A DNA stretch of 35,255 nt. Source: an uncultured Gammaproteobacteria bacterium. Lineage in GTDB: Bacteria > Pseudomonadota > Gammaproteobacteria > SZUA-140. Below, one piece after another: positions 1 to 8,658 of the stretch. Below the pieces are notes generated by a model. It was given only the letters and a program-made list of their open reading frames with translations, was not told the origin of the DNA and searched no databases. Location of the stretch: positions 1 to 35,255 of the forward strand of contig CALZHD010000028.1 of assembly GCA_945787155.1 (NCBI GenBank), given 5' to 3'. Every line of letters starts with the position of its first letter. Within the stretch, counting starts at the first letter, position 1. The translations under genes and the position numbers were made by a program.

Positions 1-30
1 ATCTCGTGCGCTCAACGATCATAAAAATGT

Positions 31-672
31 TTATTTATGACACTTCCAACAATCAGAAGGACCGTCGTTTGCCTGATGACAGCGCTGACAAAAACCCATT
101 GTCAGTGGCTTCACCTTATTAGCAACAGTCATTTTCTTGATCTCCCCGTGACAAAAAGCACAGACCTCAGATACATTTTCAACCTGAAGGTCTTCGTTAT
201 CTATAACGAATCGCTTAATGTGTTTTTCATGTGTGAAATGCACGTAGTCTGGAACGTCATGCACTTTGTTCCATGGTGGGGGCTGCTTGTTCTCCCAATA
301 CTCCGTCAGCTTCTGAATGCGTGGTTTATCGGTCGCAATAATGCTATGACAACCCATACATTTACTGGTTGGAGGAATTCCCGCTACCTTGCTACGACGT
401 GCATAGGTATGACAGTACATGCAGTTAATCTTGTTTACATCTGCATGAATGTCATGTGGAAATTCAATTGGTTGCTCGACATGAATACCCGAATGAGTTC
501 CCTCTGGAGGAACGGCATTCGGTACCTCAGCACTCACATTGGCAGAAAACATCGCCATTGCAGCCATCAGCAACAAAATAAAAGACATCTGCACGGTGCG
601 TCCAGTCTTACGACTTCCACGACCTGCAGCCTCAATAAAACGCCCTAGTGGCAAATGTTGTAAAACCGACAT
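31..672 (-). CDS. actA: Pentaheme cytochrome c, ActA-like subunit of an alternative complex III type quinol oxidoreductase
   Basis: Five CXXCH haem-binding motifs are visible in the 213-residue product: CMYCH (84-88), CMGCH (105-109), CAFCH (171-175), CQRCH (195-199) and CWKCH (208-212). Between the second and third lies a block (WNKVHDVPDYVHFTH) like the W-x-x-VHDLPDFVYFNH block of ActA, and PLTMGFCQRCH resembles the PLSMGWCLECH of the same family. ActA carries electrons from quinol to periplasmic acceptors as part of the membrane Act complex; QrcA of the quinone reductase complex is a related possibility. A hydrophobic segment at about residues 29-48 is a signal peptide or anchor after a long basic N-terminus. 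The ATG at 672 is chosen because GAGAGGGG precedes it; the frame also opens with a TTG at 690. Other Act subunits would be expected just left of the window. The gene is alone on its side of a 425-bp gap. Confidence 0.8.
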   Translation of the reverse strand: MSVLQHLPLGRFIEAAGRGSRKTGRTVQMSFILLLMAAMAMFSANVSAEVPNAVPPEGTHSGIHVEQPIEFPHDIHADVNKINCMYCHTYARRSKVAGIPPTSKCMGCHSIIATDKPRIQKLTEYWENKQPPPWNKVHDVPDYVHFTHEKHIKRFVIDNEDLQVENVSEVCAFCHGEIKKMTVANKVKPLTMGFCQRCHQANDGPSDCWKCHK

Positions 673-1097
673 TACCCCTCTCGACAACAAAGTTGTTCAT
701 TTAAGAGCCGGGGGATCAAACTACGTAACTTGCTCGCATGGGTTCAGGAATGGAATCAATGATTCCATTCAAAAACACTGCACACAATTTAGACCCCCAG
801 TTGGCCCACTCCAAAACTACTAGTACTTTTTGCGACCAAAACATAGCTGGTTCGCGAAGTGCGGTTTGCGTGGATCACAAATCAAAACCACAATAATTCA
901 AATTATTTTTATTATTAATTTTTATTTTTATTCAATCGCATTGCATAGCCAGCAACGCGAAGTTACGAATCCTAGAACAACTCCAACAACACTGTCAACG
1001 AAAATTTTCTTACTGATTTAGTCGGGATATTCTTATTTCCACTAGAAAAATTCCACATATATCAATCAATACAAGCACTACGAACATCCGTCCATCA
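673..1097. other. Intergenic region upstream of the cytochrome gene
   Basis: No convincing gene is present. The central part (about 890-940) is very AT-rich, while the part nearest the cytochrome gene contains the perfect palindrome listed separately. The region lies between the end of the nif3-like gene and the start of the cytochrome gene, both on the minus strand, so it should hold the cytochrome promoter. No clear -35/-10 pair could be chosen with confidence. Confidence 0.6.
748..770. promoter_or_regulatory. Perfect 23-bp palindrome, candidate operator
   Basis: The half-sites GAATGGAATCA (748-758) and TGATTCCATTC (760-770) are exact reverse complements around one central base (759). The site lies about 75 bp upstream of the cytochrome start. 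The odd length, single-base centre and lack of a following T-run fit a dimeric regulator site better than a terminator. The regulator is unknown. Confidence 0.4.
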
Positions 1098-1853
1098 TTA
1101 TGCCGGATTGTTGATGTCAATAAATTGATGTTTTAAATCAAATCTATTGGAAAGATGTATTGCAAGCACCTCTACACCGTAGCGTTCTGTGGCATGATGA
1201 CCTGCGGCAAAGTAATGCAGACCCATTTCACGCGCAGTATGGGTTGTCTGCTCAGATATTTCACCACTGATGTACACATCCACCCCCTGTAACGCAGCTT
1301 CTTCAATATAACCCTGAGCACCGCCACTACACCACGCCACTGAACGGATCTTCTTGTCGCTACCGGCAATATGCAAGGGTACCCGCCCGAGTTTTTCATT
1401 CAACAGCGCCGATACTTCATCGGCCGTCATCGCTTGTGCAAATTCGCCTCGCATCACCATCGGTGGCGACGATGGACCAAAACTCCCCATATATTCGATA
1501 CCCAACAACCGCCCAAGAGAGGCATTATTTCCATACAGCGCATGCACATCCAGCGGCAGATGGTAAGCCAGCAAGCTAATTTCATGCTCCAGCAAACATT
1601 GTAGGCGACGCCTTTTCATCCCAGTGATACAGGGACTTTCCCCCTTCCAGAAATAACCATGATGCACCAGCAACGCATCTGCGCCCGCCTCCACGGCAGC
1701 CGTCACCAGTTCAAGGCTCGCGGTCACACCGCTCACTATTGTTGCCACTTCAGACCGCCCCTCAACCTGAAGGCCATTCGGCGCATAATCCGCGAACCGA
1801 TCAATCTCTAATAAATCGTTTGTGTATTGCAGTAATTCACGTAACTCTACCAT
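1098..1853 (-). CDS. Nif3-like dinuclear metal centre protein (YbgI/GTP cyclohydrolase 1 type 2 homologue)
   Basis: The 251-residue length matches the bacterial Nif3/YbgI family (E. coli YbgI is 247). The metal-binding signature is intact: HHG at 64-66, H98-P-L-D102, and near the C-terminus a GHHATE motif at 218-223 that supplies the last His and Glu ligands. Family members form hexameric rings with two metal ions per subunit; the substrate is unsettled, and 'GTP cyclohydrolase 1 type 2' is only a homology label. The start is the ATG at 1853, with an AGGAG about 13 bases upstream. It is divergent from the degS-like gene with 64 bp between the starts, an arrangement often seen in gammaproteobacteria. 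Confidence 0.9.
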   Translation of the reverse strand: MVELRELLQYTNDLLEIDRFADYAPNGLQVEGRSEVATIVSGVTASLELVTAAVEAGADALLVHHGYFWKGESPCITGMKRRRLQCLLEHEISLLAYHLPLDVHALYGNNASLGRLLGIEYMGSFGPSSPPMVMRGEFAQAMTADEVSALLNEKLGRVPLHIAGSDKKIRSVAWCSGGAQGYIEEAALQGVDVYISGEISEQTTHTAREMGLHYFAAGHHATERYGVEVLAIHLSNRFDLKHQFIDINNPA

Positions 1854-1917
1854 CGTCTTTCACCGCTCCTGATTTTCACATCAATAATAATTAACTCTGT
1901 GCTAGAGTACCCAAATC

Positions 1918-3084
1918 ATGCAAGTACGCAAACTGCTCCCCTTTTTTGTTCAAGGCATTATGATTGGGCTCGTCATAGGGTTCATCTTCTATTTCTTTGC
2001 GATGCCCAGCGCCACCCGGCAACCGCCGGTGGTAGAGATCAAAGAATCCAGGCATGCGACGGTTGTCTCCACCGATGGCCCCGCCTCTTATGCCAATGCG
2101 GTGGAGATCGCGGCCCCTAGCGTCGTCAACATCCACACCACAAAACTGGTTGGTGGCCGTAAACACCCACTTTTCAACGACCCTGCCTTTCGCCGTTTCT
2201 TTGATGATCAGCAGCAGATACCGAACCAACGTCGCGACAACAGCCTCGGTTCTGGTGTCATCATCAGCGAACAGGGCTATATACTCACCAACAACCATGT
2301 TATTGCCGGGGCTGATGAGATCCAGGTAGCGCTCACCGATGGTCGTCAGGCAGCGGCACAGGTGGTTGGCAGCGACCCTGAAACCGATGTCGCCGTACTA
2401 AAGATAACACTTGCCAATCTACCAAGCATCACCTTTGGCCAATCCGACGTGCTGCGCGTCGGCGATGTCGTCCTCGCCATCGGCAACCCTTTTGGCGTCG
2501 GCCAGACCGTTACCCAGGGGATCGTTAGCGCCACCGAACGCAGCCACCTTGGCATCTCTACCTTTGAAAATTTCATCCAGACGGACGCTGCAATCAACCC
2601 TGGCAATTCAGGCGGCGCGTTGATCAACGCCGCCGGTGAGCTAGTAGGCATCAACACCGCAATCTACTCCCGTTCCGGCGGTTCACAGGGCGTTGGTTTT
2701 GCAATTCCAGCCAGCCTGGTGAAAAGCGTCATGAAACAGATTCTTGAGTTTGGTCACGCCGTCCGCGGCTGGCTCGGTATTGAAATCCAGACGATCAGCC
2801 TAGCGCTGGCGGAATCATTTGGCCTGAGCGAGACACGAGGCATCATCATCGCAGGCGTCATGCCCAAAGGCCCCGCTGATCATGCCGGCCTCAAAACAGG
2901 CGATATTATTTTACAAATCAACGATCAGGCCATCACAGACGGGACTGATGCACTCAATCACATCGCACAGACCGCGCCCGGCAACAAAATTCAACTCAGT
3001 GGCATTCGACAGGGTCAGCCACTCACCATCACCGCCACAACCAGTAGTAGACCGCTGCCGGAAAGCCACACCGCCCCGCGATAA
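1918..3084 (+). CDS. degS: DegS/AlgW-type periplasmic serine protease with one PDZ domain
   Basis: A 388-residue trypsin-like protease with a single N-terminal membrane anchor (about residues 8-28), a protease domain (about 55-270) and one PDZ domain (about 275-375). The catalytic triad is visible as H127 (TNNHVI), D157 (DPETDVAV) and S231 (GNSGGAL). One PDZ plus an uncleaved anchor is the architecture of DegS/AlgW, which senses misfolded outer-membrane proteins and starts cleavage of the anti-sigma factor RseA to release sigma E. DegP and DegQ have two PDZ domains and a cleaved signal, so they fit less well. No rseA or rpoE is adjacent. The ATG at 1918 has no strong ribosome site, but an upstream in-frame stop leaves little choice. 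Confidence 0.88.
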   Translation: MQVRKLLPFFVQGIMIGLVIGFIFYFFAMPSATRQPPVVEIKESRHATVVSTDGPASYANAVEIAAPSVVNIHTTKLVGGRKHPLFNDPAFRRFFDDQQQIPNQRRDNSLGSGVIISEQGYILTNNHVIAGADEIQVALTDGRQAAAQVVGSDPETDVAVLKITLANLPSITFGQSDVLRVGDVVLAIGNPFGVGQTVTQGIVSATERSHLGISTFENFIQTDAAINPGNSGGALINAAGELVGINTAIYSRSGGSQGVGFAIPASLVKSVMKQILEFGHAVRGWLGIEIQTISLALAESFGLSETRGIIIAGVMPKGPADHAGLKTGDIILQINDQAITDGTDALNHIAQTAPGNKIQLSGIRQGQPLTITATTSSRPLPESHTAPR

Positions 3085-3086
3085 CG

Positions 3087-3122
3087 TTAGCGTCGCTGAA
3101 CCCCAGCGGTGGTTAAGGCTAA
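3087..3122. terminator. Hairpin between convergent genes, possible bidirectional terminator
   Basis: Nested inverted repeats TTAGC (3087-3091)/GCTAA (3118-3122) and CGCTG (3094-3098)/CAGCG (3104-3108) fill the 46-bp gap between the degS-like and ornithine aminotransferase stops. No long T-run follows on either strand, so the call rests on position and pairing only. Confidence 0.35.
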
Positions 3123-3130
3123 ATAACGAG

Positions 3131-4324
3131 TTACATCTCAGCAAGCACGCTCTCTAGTGCCGCCACCGTCTCATCAATCTGTACCTCGGTGATGACGAGC
3201 GGCGGCGCGATTCTTACCACCGTCTCGTGCGTCTCTTTACTCAGCACCCCTTTGGTCATCAGCCGTTCACACACGTCACGCGCGCTGGCACGTTGTGGAT
3301 CAAGTTCGATGCCAATAAACAATCCACACCCACGCACCTCATGAATCGGCTCTGACTCAATCGCCTGCAGACGTTGCAACATATATCCCCCAAGTCTGGC
3401 GGAGCGCGCCACCAGTCCTTCATCCTGCAACACCTTCATCGCCTCCAGTGCTACCGCTGAAGCGAGCGGATTACCACCAAAGGTGCTGCCGTGATCACCC
3501 GGGGTAAAGACCGCCATCACGTCCTCTCGCGATAGAAATAGCGATACCGGCATCATGCCTCCGCCCAGCGCCTTGCCAAGGATCAGGCCATCGGGCTGCA
3601 CGCCGTCGTGCTCGCAGGCGAGCAGCTTACCAGTGCGCCCAAGGCCGGTCTGAATTTCGTCGCAGATCAATAGCACGTTGTGGCGCTTGCAGATTTCAGC
3701 ACAACGCGCCAGATAGCCTGGCGGCGGCATCACAATGCCCGCCTCGCCCTGGATAGGCTCGACCAGAAAAGCGGCCGTATTTTCAGTGATCGCTGTCTCC
3801 AGCACGTCGGGGTCACCATAGGGAATATTTATAAATCCTGGCGTCAACGGACCAAATTGATGCTTGTATTGATCCTCGGAGGAGAAGCTGACGATGCTGA
3901 TGGTGCGACCGTGAAAATTGCCGTCACAGACGATGATCTCGGCCTTGTCAGCGGCCACGCCCTTGACTGAATAGGCCCATTTGCGTGCGGCCTTCAATGC
4001 GGTTTCGACCGCCTCGGCACCGGTGTTCATCGGCAATGCGCGTGGCTGTCCGGTCATCTCACAGATCATTTTCAAAAAGGGGGCGAGGGTATCAGTATGA
4101 AAGGCACGCGAAACGATCGTCAGACGTTGCATCTGCTCGCTCATCACCTTCACCAGCCGCGGATGACAATGGCCGTGACTCACGGCGGAGTAGGCGCTCA
4201 TCATATCGAGATAACGTTGCCCGTTATCGTCCCACACATAGGCCCCTTCACCCTTCACCAGCACCACCGGTAGTGGATGATAATTATGGGCACAATATTG
4301 TGCCTCCAGTTCGAGTGTATTCAT
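3131..4324 (-). CDS. rocD: Ornithine aminotransferase (class III PLP aminotransferase)
   Basis: Converts ornithine plus 2-oxoglutarate to glutamate-5-semialdehyde and glutamate. The protein aligns along its length with ornithine aminotransferases: HCHPRL and MNTGAEAVETALK near the N-terminus, GNFHGRT, VEPIQGEAGI, CDEIQTGLGRTG with the PLP-ring aspartate, and LILGKALGGG with the lysine that forms the Schiff base (K251 from the chosen start). The frame opens at GTG 4333, which would overlap the arginase stop, but GAGG sits eight bases upstream of the ATG at 4324, so that start (397 residues) is preferred. It follows the arginase gene by 5 bp, and the pair forms an arginine catabolic route. Acetylornithine aminotransferase (argD) is related, but the neighbouring arginase favours rocD. 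Confidence 0.9.
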   Translation of the reverse strand: MNTLELEAQYCAHNYHPLPVVLVKGEGAYVWDDNGQRYLDMMSAYSAVSHGHCHPRLVKVMSEQMQRLTIVSRAFHTDTLAPFLKMICEMTGQPRALPMNTGAEAVETALKAARKWAYSVKGVAADKAEIIVCDGNFHGRTISIVSFSSEDQYKHQFGPLTPGFINIPYGDPDVLETAITENTAAFLVEPIQGEAGIVMPPPGYLARCAEICKRHNVLLICDEIQTGLGRTGKLLACEHDGVQPDGLILGKALGGGMMPVSLFLSREDVMAVFTPGDHGSTFGGNPLASAVALEAMKVLQDEGLVARSARLGGYMLQRLQAIESEPIHEVRGCGLFIGIELDPQRASARDVCERLMTKGVLSKETHETVVRIAPPLVITEVQIDETVAALESVLAEM

Positions 4325-4329
4325 CACAT

Positions 4330-5190
4330 TCACCTCACAATTGTATTGGCCAATGCCAGTGCCAGCCGGGCCGTTTTTTGTGCCACATCATGACCCGGAT
4401 TGTATTCACTGATCTCCACGCCAACCAGGCGCTCATCTGCCGCCAGTGTCGTTAACGCCGCGACCAGCTCATCACCATGAAGGCCGCCCCTTTCGGGGCT
4501 ACCGACTCCCGGTGCCTCCGCGGGATCCACCGCATCGAGATCGATCGAGACTCCAAAATGGCTGCTGTGCTGCGTTACACGAGCCTGCGCTGCCTGCATC
4601 ACCGCCGCCAGGCCACGCTGACGGACCTCATCGATATAATAGATCTGGACCCCCAGGCTGGATAATAGTGCATGCTCTCCCGCCTCAAAACTGCGCACCC
4701 CGACGAGCGCAACATTCTGAGGCAATAGCAGTGGGGAAAACTGGCCCAACCCTGTCAACTCGCTAGGGCCATGCCCCAGTAGACAAGCGAGCGGCATGCC
4801 ATGAAGCGCGCCACTGGGCGAGGTCTGCGGGGTATGGCTATCCATATGGGCATCCACCCAGATTAATCCCAAGGTCCCTTGCTGTCCCAGTGCGGTGCGC
4901 GCCCCGCTCCACGTCCCGATCGCGCTAGAGTGATCGCCACTAAAGACGGCAAAACGGTGTGCGTTCTCAATCGAACGTTGCACTTGCCCGGCAAGCTCTC
5001 GACATAGCAGCTCAATGGTATGCAGGTCATCCTGTGTTTGAGGCGGATAAAGGGTCGTCAGCCACTGCGCATGATTTTCACACAGATGAGACTCAATGCA
5101 GCTACTGTGTAACGCTTCAGGCCCCGCCTCACAGCCGTGATCCTGCGCCCCGACGCCCGAAGCCACGCCAATAAAATCGACTATTGCCAC
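4330..5190 (-). CDS. rocF: Arginase
   Basis: Hydrolyses arginine to ornithine and urea. The 286-residue product has all three binuclear manganese motifs of the ureohydrolase family: GDHS (85-88), DAHMD (113-117) and SIDLDAVDP (215-223). The usual GGDHS motif has Ser in place of the first Gly, a minor change. The start is a GTG at 5190. The frame is open only ten codons further up, to the stop of the chaN-like gene, and has no better start, so N-terminal choice is limited. The 30-bp spacing to the chaN-like gene and 5-bp spacing to rocD suggest one transcript. No urease or amino-acid permease gene is nearby. Confidence 0.88.
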   Translation of the reverse strand: MAIVDFIGVASGVGAQDHGCEAGPEALHSSCIESHLCENHAQWLTTLYPPQTQDDLHTIELLCRELAGQVQRSIENAHRFAVFSGDHSSAIGTWSGARTALGQQGTLGLIWVDAHMDSHTPQTSPSGALHGMPLACLLGHGPSELTGLGQFSPLLLPQNVALVGVRSFEAGEHALLSSLGVQIYYIDEVRQRGLAAVMQAAQARVTQHSSHFGVSIDLDAVDPAEAPGVGSPERGGLHGDELVAALTTLAADERLVGVEISEYNPGHDVAQKTARLALALANTIVR

Positions 5191-5220
5191 ATCAACTTCA
5201 CTTTCATATTGTTTGATGCG

Positions 5221-6117
5221 CTATTCGGTGCCATAAACAACATCAGCAAACCCTTCCTCCAGCACACGGCAATCAAGATGCCGGTCCCACGGAATCATGG
5301 TCATCACCTTATCTATCCCCAGCGACTGCAATTGATGAGGCACGCCGTAGCCATGCATCAGATGACCACTACCGATGAAGGCAATCATCAGTGGTGATTT
5401 TTGCGTTGCGTCGAGCGGTGCGCTGATGCCCTCTGCCATCGCTCGATCCCATAACAGTTGCTTCTGCACAAAGCGACGAAAGACGGGGCCTTCGACCGCC
5501 ATATCGAGCCTGGCAGCGGGAAATTTGTGGCGCTGAAAACTCATCACCAGGTGCCGTAGATAAGATCGAGATGCCGCCGCAGGTCGCGTCATGCCTTGCG
5601 GGACAGCTTCCCAGCCACGCTCAACCGCGGCCTCGACCTTGTCACGCGTGACATTCAGCGCATACACCGGGATTTTTTGCGCACGAGCATAGTTAAGTAG
5701 CGGAGTGTAGTAATCGGCACTGAAGCTCCAGTGGCGCTTCCAGTCCACCGCTTTAAGAAAGGTTTCGATATTGCTTTCACCACGCAGAAAGCGGTCAATC
5801 TGTGGCTGCGCTTCTTTGGGTAACATCTCAAGCCCAATCGCTATATCAGAGCGTTGTTGATGTAATGCTTGCAGCATTCGCAACTGCCAGTCATGGTGCG
5901 ACTGATTATCGTGATGCTCCCCCAGCAGCACGACCTGATTTACGATTGCTTGCGCCAGCACACTGGCTTCACTGATGTTGCCAATCTCGCCCGGCACTCG
6001 CCAACTGTCATTCGAAACACAGGATGTGAGCGGGATCGATGGATCCTCTCTCTCCACAGCCAATAACAGTGGGGAAAATAGATGAAGAGCGATAAAAATG
6101 CCTCGAAACAGGTTCAT
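5221..6117 (-). CDS. ChaN-family (haem-binding/Tiki-fold) exported protein
   Basis: A 298-residue protein with an N-terminal signal sequence (residues 1-20) and the family marker GEHHDN at 66-71. Further conserved blocks are GLEMLP (about 94-99) and IGSGHLMHGYGVPHQL near the C-terminus. ChaN of Campylobacter binds haem as a lipoprotein, and the fold belongs to the EreA/Tiki group. Here no lipobox cysteine follows the signal, so a soluble periplasmic form is more likely. An AAGGGGAG ribosome site precedes the ATG. It is the first gene of the putative chaN-rocF-rocD transcript; why a haem-type protein should travel with arginine catabolism is not clear. Confidence 0.75.
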   Translation of the reverse strand: MNLFRGIFIALHLFSPLLLAVEREDPSIPLTSCVSNDSWRVPGEIGNISEASVLAQAIVNQVVLLGEHHDNQSHHDWQLRMLQALHQQRSDIAIGLEMLPKEAQPQIDRFLRGESNIETFLKAVDWKRHWSFSADYYTPLLNYARAQKIPVYALNVTRDKVEAAVERGWEAVPQGMTRPAAASRSYLRHLVMSFQRHKFPAARLDMAVEGPVFRRFVQKQLLWDRAMAEGISAPLDATQKSPLMIAFIGSGHLMHGYGVPHQLQSLGIDKVMTMIPWDRHLDCRVLEEGFADVVYGTE

Positions 6118-6464
6118 CTTATCTCCCCTTTATCTATTAGATATGCCTTTCATATTCACAACATAATTAAGGCGTGCTTCATTATAAGCTAATAATTTTT
6201 GCACGGCACCGAGTCGTCATTCCAGAGTAAACATCTTTTGTATTCAACCAGATACACCAAAATTTCTCATCTATTGGCTGTCATGACTGGTGAAAACTGC
6301 TTACCGCGCCTTTTGATCAGGTTATCGGTCAGAATGGGAAATAATCAAATCACGACTGAAGCCGTCACGATACACAAGCAGCTACCTCGCACTGAATAAA
6401 CGCCTCAGGGAACAGCCTCAATAGAGGCATGGCAAAGTTATGAAGGCGTTTGGGTAAATAACGA
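6118..6464. other. Intergenic region between chaN-like gene and tatC
   Basis: No gene is supported. On the minus strand a TATAAT (complement of 6181-6186) lies about 64 bp before the chaN-like start and could be its -10 box, though no good -35 is seen. A short hairpin GCCTC/GAGGC with an AATA loop (about 6413-6426) follows the tatC stop on the minus strand but has no T-run. The rest shows no structure. Confidence 0.4.
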
Positions 6465-7286
6465 TTACCGCTTGCGGTCGTAGAAATCTTCCTGGCTTGC
6501 AGCCGATGGTGGTGGTTCTGGCGGCGAGGTCTCTTCCTCGGCGTCAGGCCGTTTGGAAACCATGATACGCGAGAAGATCACGCCAAGTTCAAACAACGCC
6601 CACATTGGAATAGCGAGCAGCGTTTGTGAAATGATATCCGGCGGCGTCAACATCATACCCACCACAAACACGCCGACAATGATAAATGGTCGCTTGGCGA
6701 CCAGTTTTTCTGGTGTGGTGATCCCGGCCCACACCATCAAAATAGTAGCGATCGGGATCTCAAAGGCGAGGCCAAAGGCAAAAAAAAGCTTGAGCACAAA
6801 GTCGAGGTATTTACTGATATCGGTCATCACCGCGACTCCGTCAGGAGTAACGCCGATAAAGAACTCGAACATCAACGGAAAGACGACAAAATAGGCAAAA
6901 GACATGCCCGCATAAAAGAGCAGCGTACTGGAGACAATCAGCGGCAATACCATTTTGCGCTCATTGGCAAATAGCCCTGGCGCGATGAAACGCCACACCT
7001 GATAAAGCACCCATGGAATCGCCAGAAAAAACGCCCCAACCAGCGTGAACTTGAACGGCGTCAAAAAGGGCGATGCGACTTCGGTCGCGATCATCGTACT
7101 GCCCGCTGGCAACTGATCGATCAGTGGCTGCGCCAATGTGGTGTAGAGGTCATTGGCAAACGGAAAGAGGCAGAGGAATACAATCGTGATCCCGGCTAGC
7201 ATGCGTAACAGCCGGTCACGCAACTCGATGAGATGAGTGACTAGCGGTTTTTTTGGATCGGGCGGATATTTACGAGGTTTAGCCAT
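6465..7286 (-). CDS. tatC: Sec-independent protein translocase TatC
   Basis: Core receptor subunit of the twin-arginine translocase, which recognises RR signal peptides of folded exported proteins such as cofactor-loaded respiratory enzymes. The 273-residue product has the six hydrophobic segments and the conserved first periplasmic loop ([12 protein letters not shown]), followed by [19 protein letters not shown], a TatC hallmark. The C-terminus is a hydrophilic tail rich in Glu and Pro. Its ATG overlaps the end of tatB by 8 bp, so translation is probably coupled. It is the last gene of the hisE-tatABC transcript. Confidence 0.96.
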   Translation of the reverse strand: MAKPRKYPPDPKKPLVTHLIELRDRLLRMLAGITIVFLCLFPFANDLYTTLAQPLIDQLPAGSTMIATEVASPFLTPFKFTLVGAFFLAIPWVLYQVWRFIAPGLFANERKMVLPLIVSSTLLFYAGMSFAYFVVFPLMFEFFIGVTPDGVAVMTDISKYLDFVLKLFFAFGLAFEIPIATILMVWAGITTPEKLVAKRPFIIVGVFVVGMMLTPPDIISQTLLAIPMWALFELGVIFSRIMVSKRPDAEEETSPPEPPPSAASQEDFYDRKR

Positions 7287-7719
7287 CTGATGATTCTTTT
7301 TTGTCCACTACATCACTAGACGCTTTACTACGTGCATTTGAACCAGCGCCGGATGCTGGATCAGAAGCGGAATCCAATGCTGGCTCGATGAGATCACGCT
7401 CCACCTTTGACACCGGTTTCAACATATCTTCCGAGACCACATCCCGAAGCTCTTTCTGCATCGATGATACCGCGTGAGTGGTCTCATTCAATGAACGATG
7501 CGCATCGGCAATCTTCGTCTCTTCTGCGATACGCTCCTTGAGCTCCTTGCCACGATCAACCTCATGCTCAAGCTCATCTTTCATATCACCCATGAAGCGT
7601 CGCGCCTTTCTGACCCAGCGGCCAGTAGTGCGCGCAAGCGTCGGCAGCTCTTCCGGCCCAACGACCAGAAGCGCTACCACGGCGATCACTGTGAGTTCCC
7701 AAAAACCGATATCAAACAT
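7279..7719 (-). CDS. tatB: Sec-independent protein translocase TatB
   Basis: A 146-residue protein with the TatB pattern: a short N-terminal transmembrane helix, the hinge VGPEELP (residues 21-27; usually VGPERLP), then a long charged amphipathic helix and an unstructured Ser/Asp/Ala-rich tail. TatB works with TatC in signal-peptide recognition. It lies 80 bp after tatA and overlaps tatC by 8 bp. Confidence 0.94.
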   Translation of the reverse strand: MFDIGFWELTVIAVVALLVVGPEELPTLARTTGRWVRKARRFMGDMKDELEHEVDRGKELKERIAEETKIADAHRSLNETTHAVSSMQKELRDVVSEDMLKPVSKVERDLIEPALDSASDPASGAGSNARSKASSDVVDKKESSDG

Positions 7720-7799
7720 AACGTCTCATCCCCGCTGTGGTGCAGGGTACATTCAAAGAGTTGAGTAATTCCGAAGCGATGCCAGCATCAAGCGCGGCT

Positions 7800-8075
7800 T
7801 CAGACCTTATCCTTCTCTTTTATCTCTTCCTTGCTCGCTTCACCGTCGATGACACGATTAGCATCTTTATGCGCCAGCTCATCAGGCATCGGATCGGCCT
7901 TCAGTTCATCCTTCAGTTCATCCTTATCATCATCTTTACCATCAGTCACAGACTCGCGAAACCCCTTCACCGCACCACCGAGATCTTTTCCCATCCCACG
8001 CAGTTTCTTGGTGCCGAACAGTAACAATACAATCACCAATACGATCAACAACTGCCAAATACTAATACCACCCAT
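7800..8075 (-). CDS. tatA: Sec-independent protein translocase TatA
   Basis: A 91-residue protein with an N-terminal helix ([17 protein letters not shown]), the FGTKKL hinge and an amphipathic helix [13 protein letters not shown], all typical of the pore-forming TatA. The rest is a highly charged tail containing a repeated KDEL unit encoded by a 12-bp tandem repeat. The ATG at 8075 is preceded by GAGGAGA. It sits 36 bp after hisE and 80 bp before tatB. Confidence 0.95.
   Translation of the reverse strand: MGGISIWQLLIVLVIVLLLFGTKKLRGMGKDLGGAVKGFRESVTDGKDDDKDELKDELKADPMPDELAHKDANRVIDGEASKEEIKEKDKV
7900..7923 (-). repeat. 12-bp tandem duplication in tatA
   Basis: TTCAGTTCATCC occurs twice in direct succession (7900-7911 and 7912-7923). 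On the minus strand it encodes a doubled K-D-E-L unit in the charged tail of TatA. It keeps the reading frame and probably arose by slippage. Confidence 0.85.
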
Positions 8076-8111
8076 GATCTCTCCTCGTATAAAACTTTGC
8101 GTTTAGCTATT

Positions 8112-8435
8112 TCAAGACTTCTCTGTCCGCTCGGCCTTCTCTTGCAGGCCGGACTTCCCAAAACGTCGCGCCAGCTCCGCCAACACATCATCAGGCCCCA
8201 GCCCCTGATGCGCCAACATCACCAGCGTATGAAACCACAGGTCAGCAGTTTCATAGACAATCTGTTTAGCATCCCCATCTTTGGCGGCGATCACAGTCTC
8301 GGTCGCTTCTTCACCCACCTTCTTCAGGATGCTGTCTAATCCCTTGGCATACAGTGATGCCACATACGAGCTATCGGGTTCCATCCCCTTTCGTTGCTCT
8401 AATATATCAGCTATTTGGCTGAGCACATCACTCAT
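8112..8435 (-). CDS. hisE: Phosphoribosyl-ATP pyrophosphatase
   Basis: Second step of histidine synthesis: removes pyrophosphate from phosphoribosyl-ATP. The 107-residue all-helical product matches HisE of the MazG-like superfamily, with [24 protein letters not shown] and the metal-binding EExxE..D region followed by [13 protein letters not shown]. The frame could begin at GTG 8444, but the ATG at 8435 has a GAGAG at better spacing and gives the usual MSDVL N-terminus. It heads the hisE-tatABC group. HisI and the rest of the his operon are not in the window, where hisI would normally sit directly upstream. Confidence 0.93.
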   Translation of the reverse strand: MSDVLSQIADILEQRKGMEPDSSYVASLYAKGLDSILKKVGEEATETVIAAKDGDAKQIVYETADLWFHTLVMLAHQGLGPDDVLAELARRFGKSGLQEKAERTEKS

Positions 8436-8658
8436 ATCACCCACTCTCTCACATCAATCAAGGCGCTAGCACCGCCCGCGCGTAAAGCCGATATTCTACG
8501 CTATTTGATCACTTTTCTGTATAAGATGATGTAAGTCTTCATTTTTCCGCCCGCTTTATCAAGTATTCTCCCAATCTTGCCCCCAATAAAAAATTGCCAT
8601 TAACATCGGATTTACCAACAATAACCTCACATAGAATTCGAATACCCAGGAGAGGCCC

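Noticed and set aside
1-22. A minus-strand ATG at 22-20 starting MIVERTR, possibly the next gene of the cytochrome operon
   Set aside because: Only seven codons are visible and no ribosome site precedes it.
37-648. A long plus-strand frame opposite the cytochrome gene
   Set aside because: It lies antisense to five haem motifs and has no ribosome site or family likeness; a shadow frame.
1918-3084. DegP/DegQ identity for the protease
   Set aside because: Only one PDZ domain and an uncleaved N-terminal anchor are present.
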